Shown here: positions 27,201-33,982 of the stretch, in pieces
Layout of the letters: each line of letters starts with the position of its first letter
Position numbering within the stretch: position 1 is the stretch's first letter
NCBI RefSeq assembly: GCF_030817655.1
Contig: NZ_JAUSZM010000003.1
Coordinates: forward strand, 7,936,001-8,000,000
Origin: Streptomyces sp. V4I2
GTDB lineage: Bacteria; Actinomycetota; Actinomycetes; Streptomycetales; Streptomycetaceae
Direction: 5' to 3'
Length of the DNA stretch: 64,000 nucleotides
The notes under the pieces: model-generated
Database searches by the model: none
Told to the model about the DNA's origin: nothing
The model's input: only the letters and a program-made list of their open reading frames with translations
Translations under genes and position numbers: made by a program

Positions 27201-28318
27201 GCGAACGCCCGCTCCTCGTCGACGAGCACCGACCGCTGCCCCGGCAGTCCCGGCCCCATGTAGCCCATCTCGCGGCCGCCCATCGCGTTGGGCTGGCCGG
27301 TGAGGGAGAAGGGCCCGCTGCCCGGACGGCAGATGGCACCGGTCGCGAGATGCAGGTTGACCAGGGCGTTCGTGTTCCAGGTGCCGTGCGTGGACTGGTT
27401 GAGCCCCATGGTCCAGCAGCTCATCCACTCACCGGCCTCACCGATCAGCCGCGCGGCCTCGCGGAGGTCGTCCTCCGCGATCCCCGTGAGCTCGGCCACC
27501 GCCGCAGGCGCGTAGTCGGCCAGGAACTCCGGCATCGCCTCCCAGCCCTCGGTGTGCGCGGCGATGAAGTCCGGGTCGGTGTGCCCGTTCTCGACCAGGA
27601 GGTGCAGCAGCCCGTTCAGGAGAGCCAGGTCGGTGCCCGGCCTGACCTGGAGGAACACGTCGGCCTTGGCGGCGGTCGCGGTGCGCCGCGGATCCACGAC
27701 GATCAGCTTGGCGCCCGCCTTGACCCGCTCCATCATCCGCAGGAACAGGATCGGATGGCAGTCGGCCATGTTCGAGCCGATGACCAGGAAGACATCCGCC
27801 CGGTCGAAGTCCTCGTACGACCCGGGCGGCCCGTCGGCGCCCAGCGACAGCTTGTATCCGGCACCCGCGCTGGCCATGCACAGCCGCGAGTTCGACTCGA
27901 TCTGGTTGGTCCGCACGAAGCCCTTGGCCAGCTTGTTCGCCAGGTACTGGGCCTCCATGCTCATCTGCCCGGAGACGTAGAAGGCGATCGCGTCCGGCCC
28001 GTACTCGTCGACGATCGTGCGCAGCTTCCGCGCGGTCTCGGCGATCGCGTCGGCCACGGGCACCGGCACCGGCTCCTCGCCCCGGTCGTCGCGCACCAGC
28101 GCGGTGGTCAGCCGGCCGGGCGCGGCGAGCATCTCGGCGGTGGTCGCGCCCTTGGTGCAGAGCCGGCCCGCGTTCGCCGGGTGCGCCTTGTCGCCGGACG
28201 CCTTCAGGACCGTACGCCTGCCGTCCGGACCCATCCCGACGTCGAGCAGGATGCCGCAGCCCACACCGCAGTACGAGCAGACCGTTCGCACCTGCTGCGT
28301 CTGTGGGGTCGTCGTCAT
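24269..28318 (-). CDS. nasA: Assimilatory nitrate reductase fused to CysJ-type flavoprotein reductase
   Basis: 1349 aa. Residues ~1-700 are a NasA/FdhF-type molybdopterin oxidoreductase with the 4Fe-4S motif CSYCGVGCG...CTKG and a molydopterin-dinucleotide-binding domain. After a linker, flavodoxin (IVILWASQTGNAEEFAGAV) and the FAD/NADPH ferredoxin-reductase module of sulfite reductase alpha subunit follow (RLYSISSSP; ending YVRDVY). The fusion should let NAD(P)H electrons pass straight to nitrate without separate ferredoxin or NasC. Start ATG at 28318. GlnR-like half-sites lie 24-62 bp upstream. Confidence 0.93.
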   Translation of the reverse strand: MTTTPQTQQVRTVCSYCGVGCGILLDVGMGPDGRRTVLKASGDKAHPANAGRLCTKGATTAEMLAAPGRLTTALVRDDRGEEPVPVPVADAIAETARKLRTIVDEYGPDAIAFYVSGQMSMEAQYLANKLAKGFVRTNQIESNSRLCMASAGAGYKLSLGADGPPGSYEDFDRADVFLVIGSNMADCHPILFLRMMERVKAGAKLIVVDPRRTATAAKADVFLQVRPGTDLALLNGLLHLLVENGHTDPDFIAAHTEGWEAMPEFLADYAPAAVAELTGIAEDDLREAARLIGEAGEWMSCWTMGLNQSTHGTWNTNALVNLHLATGAICRPGSGPFSLTGQPNAMGGREMGYMGPGLPGQRSVLVDEERAFAEEVWELPPDTLRKDGVGKGTVEMFQKMADGEIKACWIICTNPVASVAGRRTVIEGLESAEFVVTQDVFGDTETNAYADVVLPGAMWTEGEGVFVNSERNLTLTRAAADPPGEAMADWRLIAAVAREMGYEKGFSYDSAEEIFEEIRRFWNPVTGWDLRGVTYERLRSTPVQWPAASEEGPARNPIRYVSGAGGPHFPTASGRAVFHARPHLPAAEMPDDDYPFVLNTGRVQHQWHTLTKTGKVAKLNKLNSGPFVELHPEDARELGIADGDRVEVASRRGRAVLPAVVTDRVRPGACFAPFHWNDLFGEYLSVNAVTNDAVDPVSFQPEFKVCAVSLTRVAAPPAARAEVILPTAVTPTAVTPGADPFGLAPAPPPVLSAQERLYLTGFLAGIDSGAPGVPVLPPDAPFSPEHALWVNGVLAGMYSRTAAEPQVRRGREIVILWASQTGNAEEFAGAVADRLSRSGHTARLLGMDDTDPGALPSGADLLLITSTFGDGDAPDNGSGFWEALSGEQAPRLEGVRYAVLAFGDSSYDDFCGHGRRLDARLDELGAVRLAPRIDCEPDFEPSADAWLDEVLGALAAQTDVQEPTTGTPPPAPKSARSPKPAPAAARLVGNRLLSRPGADKEVRRFTFDTSGTPLAYEAGDALGVRPVNSPALVKEWLAATEVAGSASVSLEGVGEVPFAEALHRHLDITKITPDLLRFVADRVRDDRELRRLLRPDNKDGLAQWSWGRQAVDVLAEHPVRAGAQDWADVLRKLQPRLYSISSSPLVDPHQVSLTVSVVRYENLYGRPRGGVCSPFLADAEADTEVPVFVQRSPHFRPPADASTPMVMVGPGTGVAPFVGFLQERRELGHRAPNWLFFGEQHRATDFYYEDELTALLDEGALSRLDTAFSRDQRNKVYVQDRMLEHGPELWRWLQDGAHFYVCGDASRMAKDVDRALRDIAVAHGGLDEAEASAWVKQLAAAKRYVRDVY

Positions 28319-28341
28319 GCCGACAACCGTACGAATTGCCC

Positions 28342-28380
28342 GTTACGCCTATGTGACACAACTTGATCACCAGGGGTTAC
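28342..28380 (-). promoter_or_regulatory. GlnR-box-like sites upstream of the nitrate reductase
   Basis: On the minus strand GTCAC-N6-GTAAC (28357 down to 28342) matches the GlnR a-site/b-site pattern gTnAc-n6-GaAAc well; a further GTAAC half-site begins at 28380. GlnR is the established nitrogen regulator of nitrate assimilation in Streptomyces. Confidence 0.5.
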
Positions 28381-28504
28381 GCCCGCTGCACAGGCGTACC
28401 AGAGGCGGTGTGAGGGGGTCGCGGAGCGTGTCGTGTTCGGCCGAACGGGTGACCATGCGTAAGAATTGCCCGATGCAGACAGCAGCGCGAGCCAAGGACG
28501 GAGC

Positions 28505-28900
28505 ATGCCGGTGAACAGCCGCGATGTCACCGACGAACAGTGGGAGGGGCTCGCCCAGGTCGTGCCGCTGCGAGGCCGGGACGCCTGGCCGTCCTCGGTC
28601 GGACACCGGTCCCTGCCTGAAGCCGAGACCGAAACCCGGCGCCGCTTCGTCGTCCTGCGGATCAATGTCTTCGCGGACGCCCGCGAGGTCGCCGAGACGC
28701 TCATGGCGGGCATACCCGTGCTCCTCGACCTCACCAGCGCGGAGACCGACGTCGCCAAGCGGGTCCTCGACTTCAGCACGGGCGTCGTCTTCGGACTGGC
28801 GAGCGGAATGCACCGTGTCGAACGGAACGTGTTCCTTCTCACACCGGCCGGCACCGAGGTGACCGGCCTGATGGAGGGGGTCGGGGTGCCCGGCACGTGA
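28505..28900 (+). CDS. sepF: SepF-like cell division protein
   Basis: 131 aa. The core RRFVVLRINVFADAREVAETLMAGIPVLLDLTSAETDVAKRVLDFSTGVVFGL matches SepF, which links FtsZ to the membrane. The usual N-terminal amphipathic membrane helix is not obvious. Start taken at ATG 28505 with AAGGA upstream; an ATG at 28466 is in frame but lacks a site. It is outside any division cluster, so probably one of the extra SepF paralogues of streptomycetes rather than the main one. Confidence 0.85.
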   Translation: MPVNSRDVTDEQWEGLAQVVPLRGRDAWPSSVGHRSLPEAETETRRRFVVLRINVFADAREVAETLMAGIPVLLDLTSAETDVAKRVLDFSTGVVFGLASGMHRVERNVFLLTPAGTEVTGLMEGVGVPGT

Positions 28901-28974
28901 GACCGGTCCCCCGATCGTAGGAAGGTGCCCGGGGCAAAACGGTTCGCCTGACGGCGGAGTCCTACGGTCCGCAC

Positions 28975-30162
28975 ATGACCGTGTCCTGCACGCCCCCCGC
29001 GTCCGCCTTACCCCCCGCTCCGGCGCCGCCCGGGGACGGCAGGGGCCACCCGGACCGGCCGTGCGTCACCGAACTGCGGCTGTCCGCCTTCGCCGGGCAC
29101 CGGCGCGCCGGGTTCCCGCTCGGCCCGCTCACCCTGTTCGCCGGACCCAGCGGCTGCGGCAAGACGACCGCGCTGCGGGCGTACGAGGCACTCGCCCGGC
29201 TCGGTGGCGGAGCCGCCGTCGACGAGGTCTTCCCCGACCCGGCCGCCTGCGTCCCCGACCGGGCCCGGGCCGACGCCCAGCGCCGGCGCGGCTTCCGCAT
29301 CGGCTGCACCGCCGACGGGCCGGAGGGCCCGGTCCGGCTCGACGTCGCGATCCAGGCGGAACCCGACCTGCGCATCGTGGGCGAGCGGCTGTCGACGGAC
29401 GGCCTGGTCCTCCTGCAGACCGCCCTGCGCGACCCCTCGCGGCGCACCGTGCAGGCCGCCTGGCACACGGCGGGCTCCGCACCGGTCACCCGCGCCCCGC
29501 TGCCCGACGACCGGCTCGGCACCGCCCTGCTCCCGCTGCGCGTCGCCGGCAAGACGGACGGGCAGCGCAGGGTGCTTGCCGCCGCCGAACAGATGGTCGT
29601 CGCCCTGCGCTCCGTCTTCGCCTGCGACCCACGCCCCGGCCGGATGCGCACCCCCGTCCCGACCGGCTCCGGACGGCTGCTCGGCGGCTGCGACAACCTC
29701 GCCGACGTCCTCTGGCGCACCCGCGCCGAGTGCACCCGACGGCACGCGCAACTCGTCGCGGCGGTACGCGCCGGCTGCACCGGCCCCGTCGCGGACCTCT
29801 ACGCCGAACCGCTCCCCGACGGGACCGTACGCGCGCTGCTCGACCGCGGCGACGGGATCCGCACCCGGCTCGGACGGCTGGGCGACGGGGAGTTGAGGTA
29901 CCTCGCGCTCGCCCTGGTGCTGTTCACCGGGCCCGGAGTGCTGGAGGTCGACCCGGCCGGCGAGGTGCCGGCGGCCCTGCAGACGCTCACCGTGCTCGCC
30001 GACAACCTCGACCGCGGCCTGGACCCACGGCAGCGGACCGAACTGCTGCGGCTCGCCGCCCGGATGTGCGACCGCGGGCACATCCGCCTGGTCGGCGCGG
30101 TGAGCGACGCGTCCTGGGCCGCCGGGTCGACCGGAGTCACGGTGGTAGACCTGACCCCGTGA
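28975..30162 (+). CDS. P-loop ATPase (AAA/SMC-like) of unknown role
   Basis: 395 aa. Walker A AGPSGCGKTT at about residue 56, and near the C-terminus LGDGELRYLALALVLFTG followed by VLEVDPAG, an ABC/AAA_21-like signature and degenerate Walker B. Long central helical part. Start ATG at 28975; the Pro-rich first 30 residues look disordered. Its stop overlaps the MazG-like gene (GTGA), implying joint function, perhaps in nucleotide or DNA quality control. Confidence 0.75.
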   Translation: MTVSCTPPASALPPAPAPPGDGRGHPDRPCVTELRLSAFAGHRRAGFPLGPLTLFAGPSGCGKTTALRAYEALARLGGGAAVDEVFPDPAACVPDRARADAQRRRGFRIGCTADGPEGPVRLDVAIQAEPDLRIVGERLSTDGLVLLQTALRDPSRRTVQAAWHTAGSAPVTRAPLPDDRLGTALLPLRVAGKTDGQRRVLAAAEQMVVALRSVFACDPRPGRMRTPVPTGSGRLLGGCDNLADVLWRTRAECTRRHAQLVAAVRAGCTGPVADLYAEPLPDGTVRALLDRGDGIRTRLGRLGDGELRYLALALVLFTGPGVLEVDPAGEVPAALQTLTVLADNLDRGLDPRQRTELLRLAARMCDRGHIRLVGAVSDASWAAGSTGVTVVDLTP

Positions 30163-30485
30163 CCGAACCTCTCGACGTGGCGAAACTGCAGCGCCGGCTG
30201 GCCGAGTTCGCCGCCGCGCGCAACTGGCAGCCGTACCACACCCCCAAGAACCTCGTGGCCGCGCTCAGCGTGGAGGCGTCCGAACTGGTCGAGATCTTCC
30301 AGTGGTTGACGCCCGAGGAGTCCGCCGGCGTCATGGACGACCCCGACACCGCGCACCGCGTCACGGACGAGGTCGCCGACGTCCTCGCGTATCTGCTGCA
30401 GCTGTGCGAGGTGCTCGGCATCGACCCGCTGGCGGCGCTGGACGCGAAGATCGACCGCAACGAGCGGAGGTTCCCGGCGCCGTAG
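30159..30485 (+). CDS. MazG-like nucleotide pyrophosphohydrolase
   Basis: 108 aa. All-alpha NTP pyrophosphatase with metal-binding motifs EASELVEIFQW and DEVADVLAYLLQL. Members hydrolyse (d)NTPs to NMP and PPi, often damaged ones (house-cleaning). GTG start at 30159 overlaps the ATPase stop. Confidence 0.9.
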   Translation: MTEPLDVAKLQRRLAEFAAARNWQPYHTPKNLVAALSVEASELVEIFQWLTPEESAGVMDDPDTAHRVTDEVADVLAYLLQLCEVLGIDPLAALDAKIDRNERRFPAP

Positions 30486-30692
30486 ACCAATGTCAGGGCC
30501 GTAGACCAATTTCAGGAACAACAGAGTCCGTTTTCACTCTCCGGAGTCATTCGGCTGTCCGCAACCGTTTCGTTGTCCGAAGATTTCCCTCTTCCTCTGG
30601 CTTTTCGTCTCAACCGCTCTCACTCTGGGTAGTGAACAAGGGAGTGCGGGCGGACGTGCCAATGAGCGCGTCGGGACAGACGGGGGCAGCGC

Positions 30693-31151
30693 ATGGACGC
30701 TGTGCGGCTGATCGTGACGAGCAGACGCGCCCTGGTGGGCGGCGGTGACGCGCCGGATCTCATGGCGGAGGTGTGGCAGGCGCAGGCCCTGGCCCAGGCG
30801 ATAGGCAGCCGCCTCGCGGTCGCCGGGCCGCCCGAACTGCGCGGCGAGGCCCTCGGGTTGACCGAGCTGGCGGGCAGAGGCTGCGGCGTCCTCGACCGCC
30901 CGGACATCACCACGGAACACCTCCGTGCCGCCCAGCTCACCGAACTGGGCGACGCCCGCCAGGCGCTGCTCTGCCTCGGCGGCCTCCTCGGCGAGGTGGG
31001 CATCGCCCTCGTCGGCCTCGCCTCCGCCGCGGACGACGAGCGCACGTACTGGCAGTGCATGGAGGCGATCGACGCGGCGGACGAGTCGAGGGACCGGGTC
31101 ATGGACATGCTGCGGAAACTGGCGGACCGGGATGAGGCGTTACCGGCTTAG
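30693..31151 (+). CDS. DUF6099-like hypothetical protein
   Basis: 152 aa, soluble, mostly helical, start ATG at 30693. The N-terminal pattern MDAVRLIVTSRRALVGGG...EVWQAQALAQAIGSRLA resembles a Streptomyces-specific family I recall as DUF6099 (not verified). It contains a TTA codon at 31140-31142, near the C-terminus, so full-length product may depend on bldA tRNA. The preceding 207 bp are relatively AT-rich and probably contain its promoter. Confidence 0.7.
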   Translation: MDAVRLIVTSRRALVGGGDAPDLMAEVWQAQALAQAIGSRLAVAGPPELRGEALGLTELAGRGCGVLDRPDITTEHLRAAQLTELGDARQALLCLGGLLGEVGIALVGLASAADDERTYWQCMEAIDAADESRDRVMDMLRKLADRDEALPA

Positions 31152-31235
31152 TGTGGTGGTCGGGCTGAGGGCGGTGATGTGCGGTCAATCAGCTGACGTT
31201 CATGTGCCACCGAACCGAGGCCAGTCATGTGCGGG

Positions 31236-31340
31236 TCAGTCCGCGGGCGGTCATGTCCCGTCAGTCCGCGGCGGTCGACCCCGGCCTGGCCCGGCCGTGT
31301 GACGTCAGTCCGCGGCCAGGCAACTGCCGTCAGTCCGCGG
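31236..31340 (+). repeat. Four spaced copies of TCAGTCCGCGG
   Basis: Copies start at 31236, 31261, 31305 and 31330: two pairs each spaced 25 bp, with 44 bp between the inner copies. Variants of GTCATGT occur between them, so the ancestral unit was longer. Confidence 0.65.
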
Positions 31341-31360
31341 GCAGTCGTGCCGCTGGGGCG

Positions 31361-31410
31361 ATGGGGGTCCCTCCGCTCGAGCGAAGCCGAGTGGGGGAGG
31401 GTGGGCGCGG
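31361..31410. repeat. Dispersed Streptomyces-type stem-loop repeat
   Basis: A GGGGGTCCCTC...CTCGAGCG...GTGGGGGAG segment that I recognise as a very common intergenic repeat of streptomycete chromosomes; it can fold back on itself. Identification is from memory. Confidence 0.5.
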
Positions 31411-31482
31411 GCGGCACCCCGTGGCGCCGGGCTGCGCGACCCCCCAGGCACCAACCCCGTCCACCCGGCAAGCGCACCGCCC

Positions 31483-31662
31483 TCAGCCGGCCTCCCCGTC
31501 CTCCGCCAACCCCGCAGTGCTCCTCTCCAGCGCCGACAGATCCGCGTTCAACGCCGCCATCAGCTCCTCCATCTGCTCCAACAGCCCCTTCGGCTGCCCG
31601 GTTCCGGTACCGGAACCGGAACCCGCGCCCCCACCCTGCTGCGGCACAGTTTCTTCGGACAT
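31483..31662 (-). CDS. Small acidic coiled-coil-like protein
   Basis: 59 aa from ATG 31662, which has GAGGAGG correctly placed. Gly/Ser/Thr-rich N-terminal half, then an amphipathic helix (LLEQMEELMAALNADLSALERS) and an acidic end. No known family recognised. It is divergent from the F420-type oxidoreductase gene. Confidence 0.5.
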   Translation of the reverse strand: MSEETVPQQGGGAGSGSGTGTGQPKGLLEQMEELMAALNADLSALERSTAGLAEDGEAG

Positions 31663-31872
31663 GACGGCCTCCTCGGCCCAGGGCCCGGCCCCACAGGAGG
31701 CCGACGCGGGTGACGAACGACGACGCCCCGGAGCCAACGATCACCGCCGTACCGGGTCACTGGCGAGGTCACCCCGCGCGCTCGGCGCTGACCGATTTTC
31801 ACCCGACCAGGCATCGGTGTGACCACAGGGACCGGTGAGGTTGACCGCGAGCGCAGCGTGCAGGATGGAGGC

Positions 31873-32796
31873 ATGGATCTTCGCATCTTCACCGAACCCC
31901 AGCAGGGCGCCACCTACGACACCCTTCTCACCGTCGCCAAGGCCACCGAAGACCTCGGTTTCGACGCATTCTTCCGCTCCGACCACTACCTGAAGATGGG
32001 CTCCGTGGACGGCCTCCCCGGCCCCACCGACGCCTGGATCACCCTCGCCGGCCTCGCCCGCGAGACGAAGCGCATCCGCCTCGGCACACTGATGACCGCG
32101 GCCACCTTCCGGCTGCCCGGCGTCCTCGCCATCCAGGTCGCGCAGGTCGACCAGATGTCCGGCGGCCGGGTCGAACTGGGCCTGGGCGCGGGCTGGTTCG
32201 AGGAGGAGCACAAGGCGTACGGCATCCCCTTCCCGAAGGAGAAGTTCGCGCGTCTGGAGGAGCAGCTGGAGATCGTCACCGGGCTGTGGGCGACCGGCCT
32301 CGGCGAGACCTTCGACTTCCACGGCACGTACTACGACCTCACCGACTCGCCCGCGCTGCCCAAGCCCGCGCAGAGCAAGATCCCCGTGCTCATCGGCGGC
32401 CACGGCGCGAGCCGTACCCCGCGGCTCACCGCGCGGTACGCCGACGAGTTCAACATGCCGTTCGGCTCGGTCGAGGACAGCGAGCGCCAGTTCGGCCGGG
32501 TGCGCGCCGCCGCCGAGGAGGCGGGCCGCAAGGCCGACGAGATCACCTGCTCCAACGCCCTCGTCGTCTGCGTCGGCAAGGACGACCAGGAGGTCGCCCG
32601 CCGCGCCGCCGCCATCGGCCGCGAGGTCGACGACCTGAAGGCCGACGGTCTGGCCGGCACCCCGTCCGAGGTCGTCGACAAGATCGGCCGCTACGCCGGG
32701 ATCGGCTCCGAGCGGATCTACCTCCAGATCCTCGACCTGTCCGACCTGGACCACCTGGAACTGATCTCCTCGCAGGTGCAGTCGCAGCTCCAATAA
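31873..32796 (+). CDS. LLM-class F420-dependent oxidoreductase
   Basis: 307 aa luciferase-like TIM barrel. Starts MDLRIFTEPQQGATYDTLLTVAKATEDLGFDAFFRSDHY and contains GRVELGLGAGWFEEEHKAYGIPF and the C-terminal GTPSEVVDKIGRYAGIGSERIYLQ, typical of F420-dependent members in actinobacteria. ATG at 31873 with GGAGG adjacent. Substrate unknown. Confidence 0.9.
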   Translation: MDLRIFTEPQQGATYDTLLTVAKATEDLGFDAFFRSDHYLKMGSVDGLPGPTDAWITLAGLARETKRIRLGTLMTAATFRLPGVLAIQVAQVDQMSGGRVELGLGAGWFEEEHKAYGIPFPKEKFARLEEQLEIVTGLWATGLGETFDFHGTYYDLTDSPALPKPAQSKIPVLIGGHGASRTPRLTARYADEFNMPFGSVEDSERQFGRVRAAAEEAGRKADEITCSNALVVCVGKDDQEVARRAAAIGREVDDLKADGLAGTPSEVVDKIGRYAGIGSERIYLQILDLSDLDHLELISSQVQSQLQ

Positions 32797-32906
32797 CGGC
32801 GCTGTGAAAGCCGTCGTGGCGGCAAGGAGGGCACTGTGACAGTCCTGTGGCCGGAACTGTGGCCTCCGCCACAGGTGGACCGACCAGGGGCTGATGGGGT
32901 GGCCCG

Positions 32907-33818
32907 ATGCGAAGAGCCACCCCCCTCCTGCCGGTCCTGGTCGCCGCGGCCCTGCTCGTGACCGGCTGCGGATCGGAACGCGCCGGCTCCCCGAGCGCCG
33001 GATCCGCTGCCTCGCCCCGGAGTTCGGTCTCCCCGGTCTCCGATCCGGGGCTGGACGGTGTGCGGGTCACCGGCGTGACCCTTCCGTCTCCCCCGACGCC
33101 CGGGATCGTCTCCGCGTACTCCCCGGTCTCCGCCACCTACGAGGTCGTCAACGACAGCTCCGAAGCACTGACATACACGATCCTGTTCGACTTCACGACG
33201 GCCACCGGCGCGGCGATGACCACCACCCGGCAGACCGTGCACGACGTCGAACCCGGCCGCACCGTGCGGCGGACCGTCGAGATGCCGCTCTCGATGGGTG
33301 GCGGCGGGGACATGGACGTGACGCGGGTGAAGGTCTCCGAGGTCACCAGCGTCCCCGCCGCAGAGGCGCCGGCCGCTCCGGACACGTGCCCCGCCTCCGG
33401 GGTGGACGTCACGGTCGACGAGGGCGACGCCGCCATGGGGCTGCGGGTCGTGGGGCTGTGGCTGAGGAACTGCGGCACCGCCGACTACCACGTCGAGGGC
33501 TACCCGCGGCTCACCCTCCTCGACGAGGACCGCGAACCGGTCGAGGGCGTCAGGGTCCTCAAGGGCAGTGGCGACATCACCAGTTCCGTCACCGGCGCCG
33601 AGGACCCGCCCCGACCCGTGACCCTGAAGCCCGGCGAACGCGCCAGAGCAGTCCTGGTGTGGCGCAACACGACCGAAGCCGGTCCCGAAGCCGTCGACGC
33701 CCCCTTCGTCAGGGTCCACGCGAAGGCCGGCGCCGCACCCGTCACGGTGACCCCCCACCTCGACCTCGGGACCACCGGAAAGCTGGGCGTCGGCCCCTGG
33801 ACGGCCCAGGAGCGGTAG
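32907..33818 (+). CDS. DUF4232-type lipoprotein
   Basis: 303 aa. Lipoprotein signal (LPVLVAAALLVTGC, lipid Cys about residue 21), Ser/Pro-rich linker, a beta-rich N-terminal domain and a C-terminal DUF4232-like part starting CPASGVDVTVDEGDAAMGLRVVGLWLRNCGTADYHVEGYPRL with the conserved Cys pair. Surface protein of unknown function, common in streptomycetes. Confidence 0.8.
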   Translation: MRRATPLLPVLVAAALLVTGCGSERAGSPSAGSAASPRSSVSPVSDPGLDGVRVTGVTLPSPPTPGIVSAYSPVSATYEVVNDSSEALTYTILFDFTTATGAAMTTTRQTVHDVEPGRTVRRTVEMPLSMGGGGDMDVTRVKVSEVTSVPAAEAPAAPDTCPASGVDVTVDEGDAAMGLRVVGLWLRNCGTADYHVEGYPRLTLLDEDREPVEGVRVLKGSGDITSSVTGAEDPPRPVTLKPGERARAVLVWRNTTEAGPEAVDAPFVRVHAKAGAAPVTVTPHLDLGTTGKLGVGPWTAQER

Positions 33819-33840
33819 CGCGCGCTCGTGATCTCCGGCA

Positions 33841-33878
33841 TGTCAGGTTTCTGTCAGGAACGCGGCCGAGGCTGTCAG
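33841..33878 (+). promoter_or_regulatory. Helically phased TGTCAG repeats upstream of the monooxygenase cluster
   Basis: TGTCAG starts at 33841, 33852 and 33873, spaced 11 and 21 bp (one and two helical turns), 105-142 bp before the gene at 33983. Looks like a direct-repeat activator or repressor site; the regulator is unknown. Confidence 0.4.
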
Positions 33879-33982
33879 CTTGCCCTGCTTGTATATGTGC
33901 CGCAGCTCATCCCGGAATGGCACTCGGATCGGACTTCCCCCACCACCGATGACGAGCCCGGGACAGTAGAAAGGGCACACAC

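Larger units (their letters stand above)
31152..31482. other. Repeat-rich gene-free region
   Basis: No gene seen. It holds four copies of an 11-bp direct repeat (31236-31340) and a dispersed Streptomyces-type stem-loop repeat (31361-31410). Confidence 0.5.

Noticed and set aside
24269..28318. The 1349-aa reading frame as an assembly fusion of two genes
   Set aside because: The linker is in frame and this nitrate reductase/sulfite-reductase-flavoprotein order is a known actinomycete architecture.
28333..28472. GAATTGCCCG occurring at 28333 and 28463
   Set aside because: A lone 10-bp repeat 130 bp apart with no symmetry or phasing; not enough to call a site.
31236..31340. CRISPR or attachment site
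   Set aside because: Repeats are too short, spacers are uneven, and no cas, integrase or tRNA gene is near.
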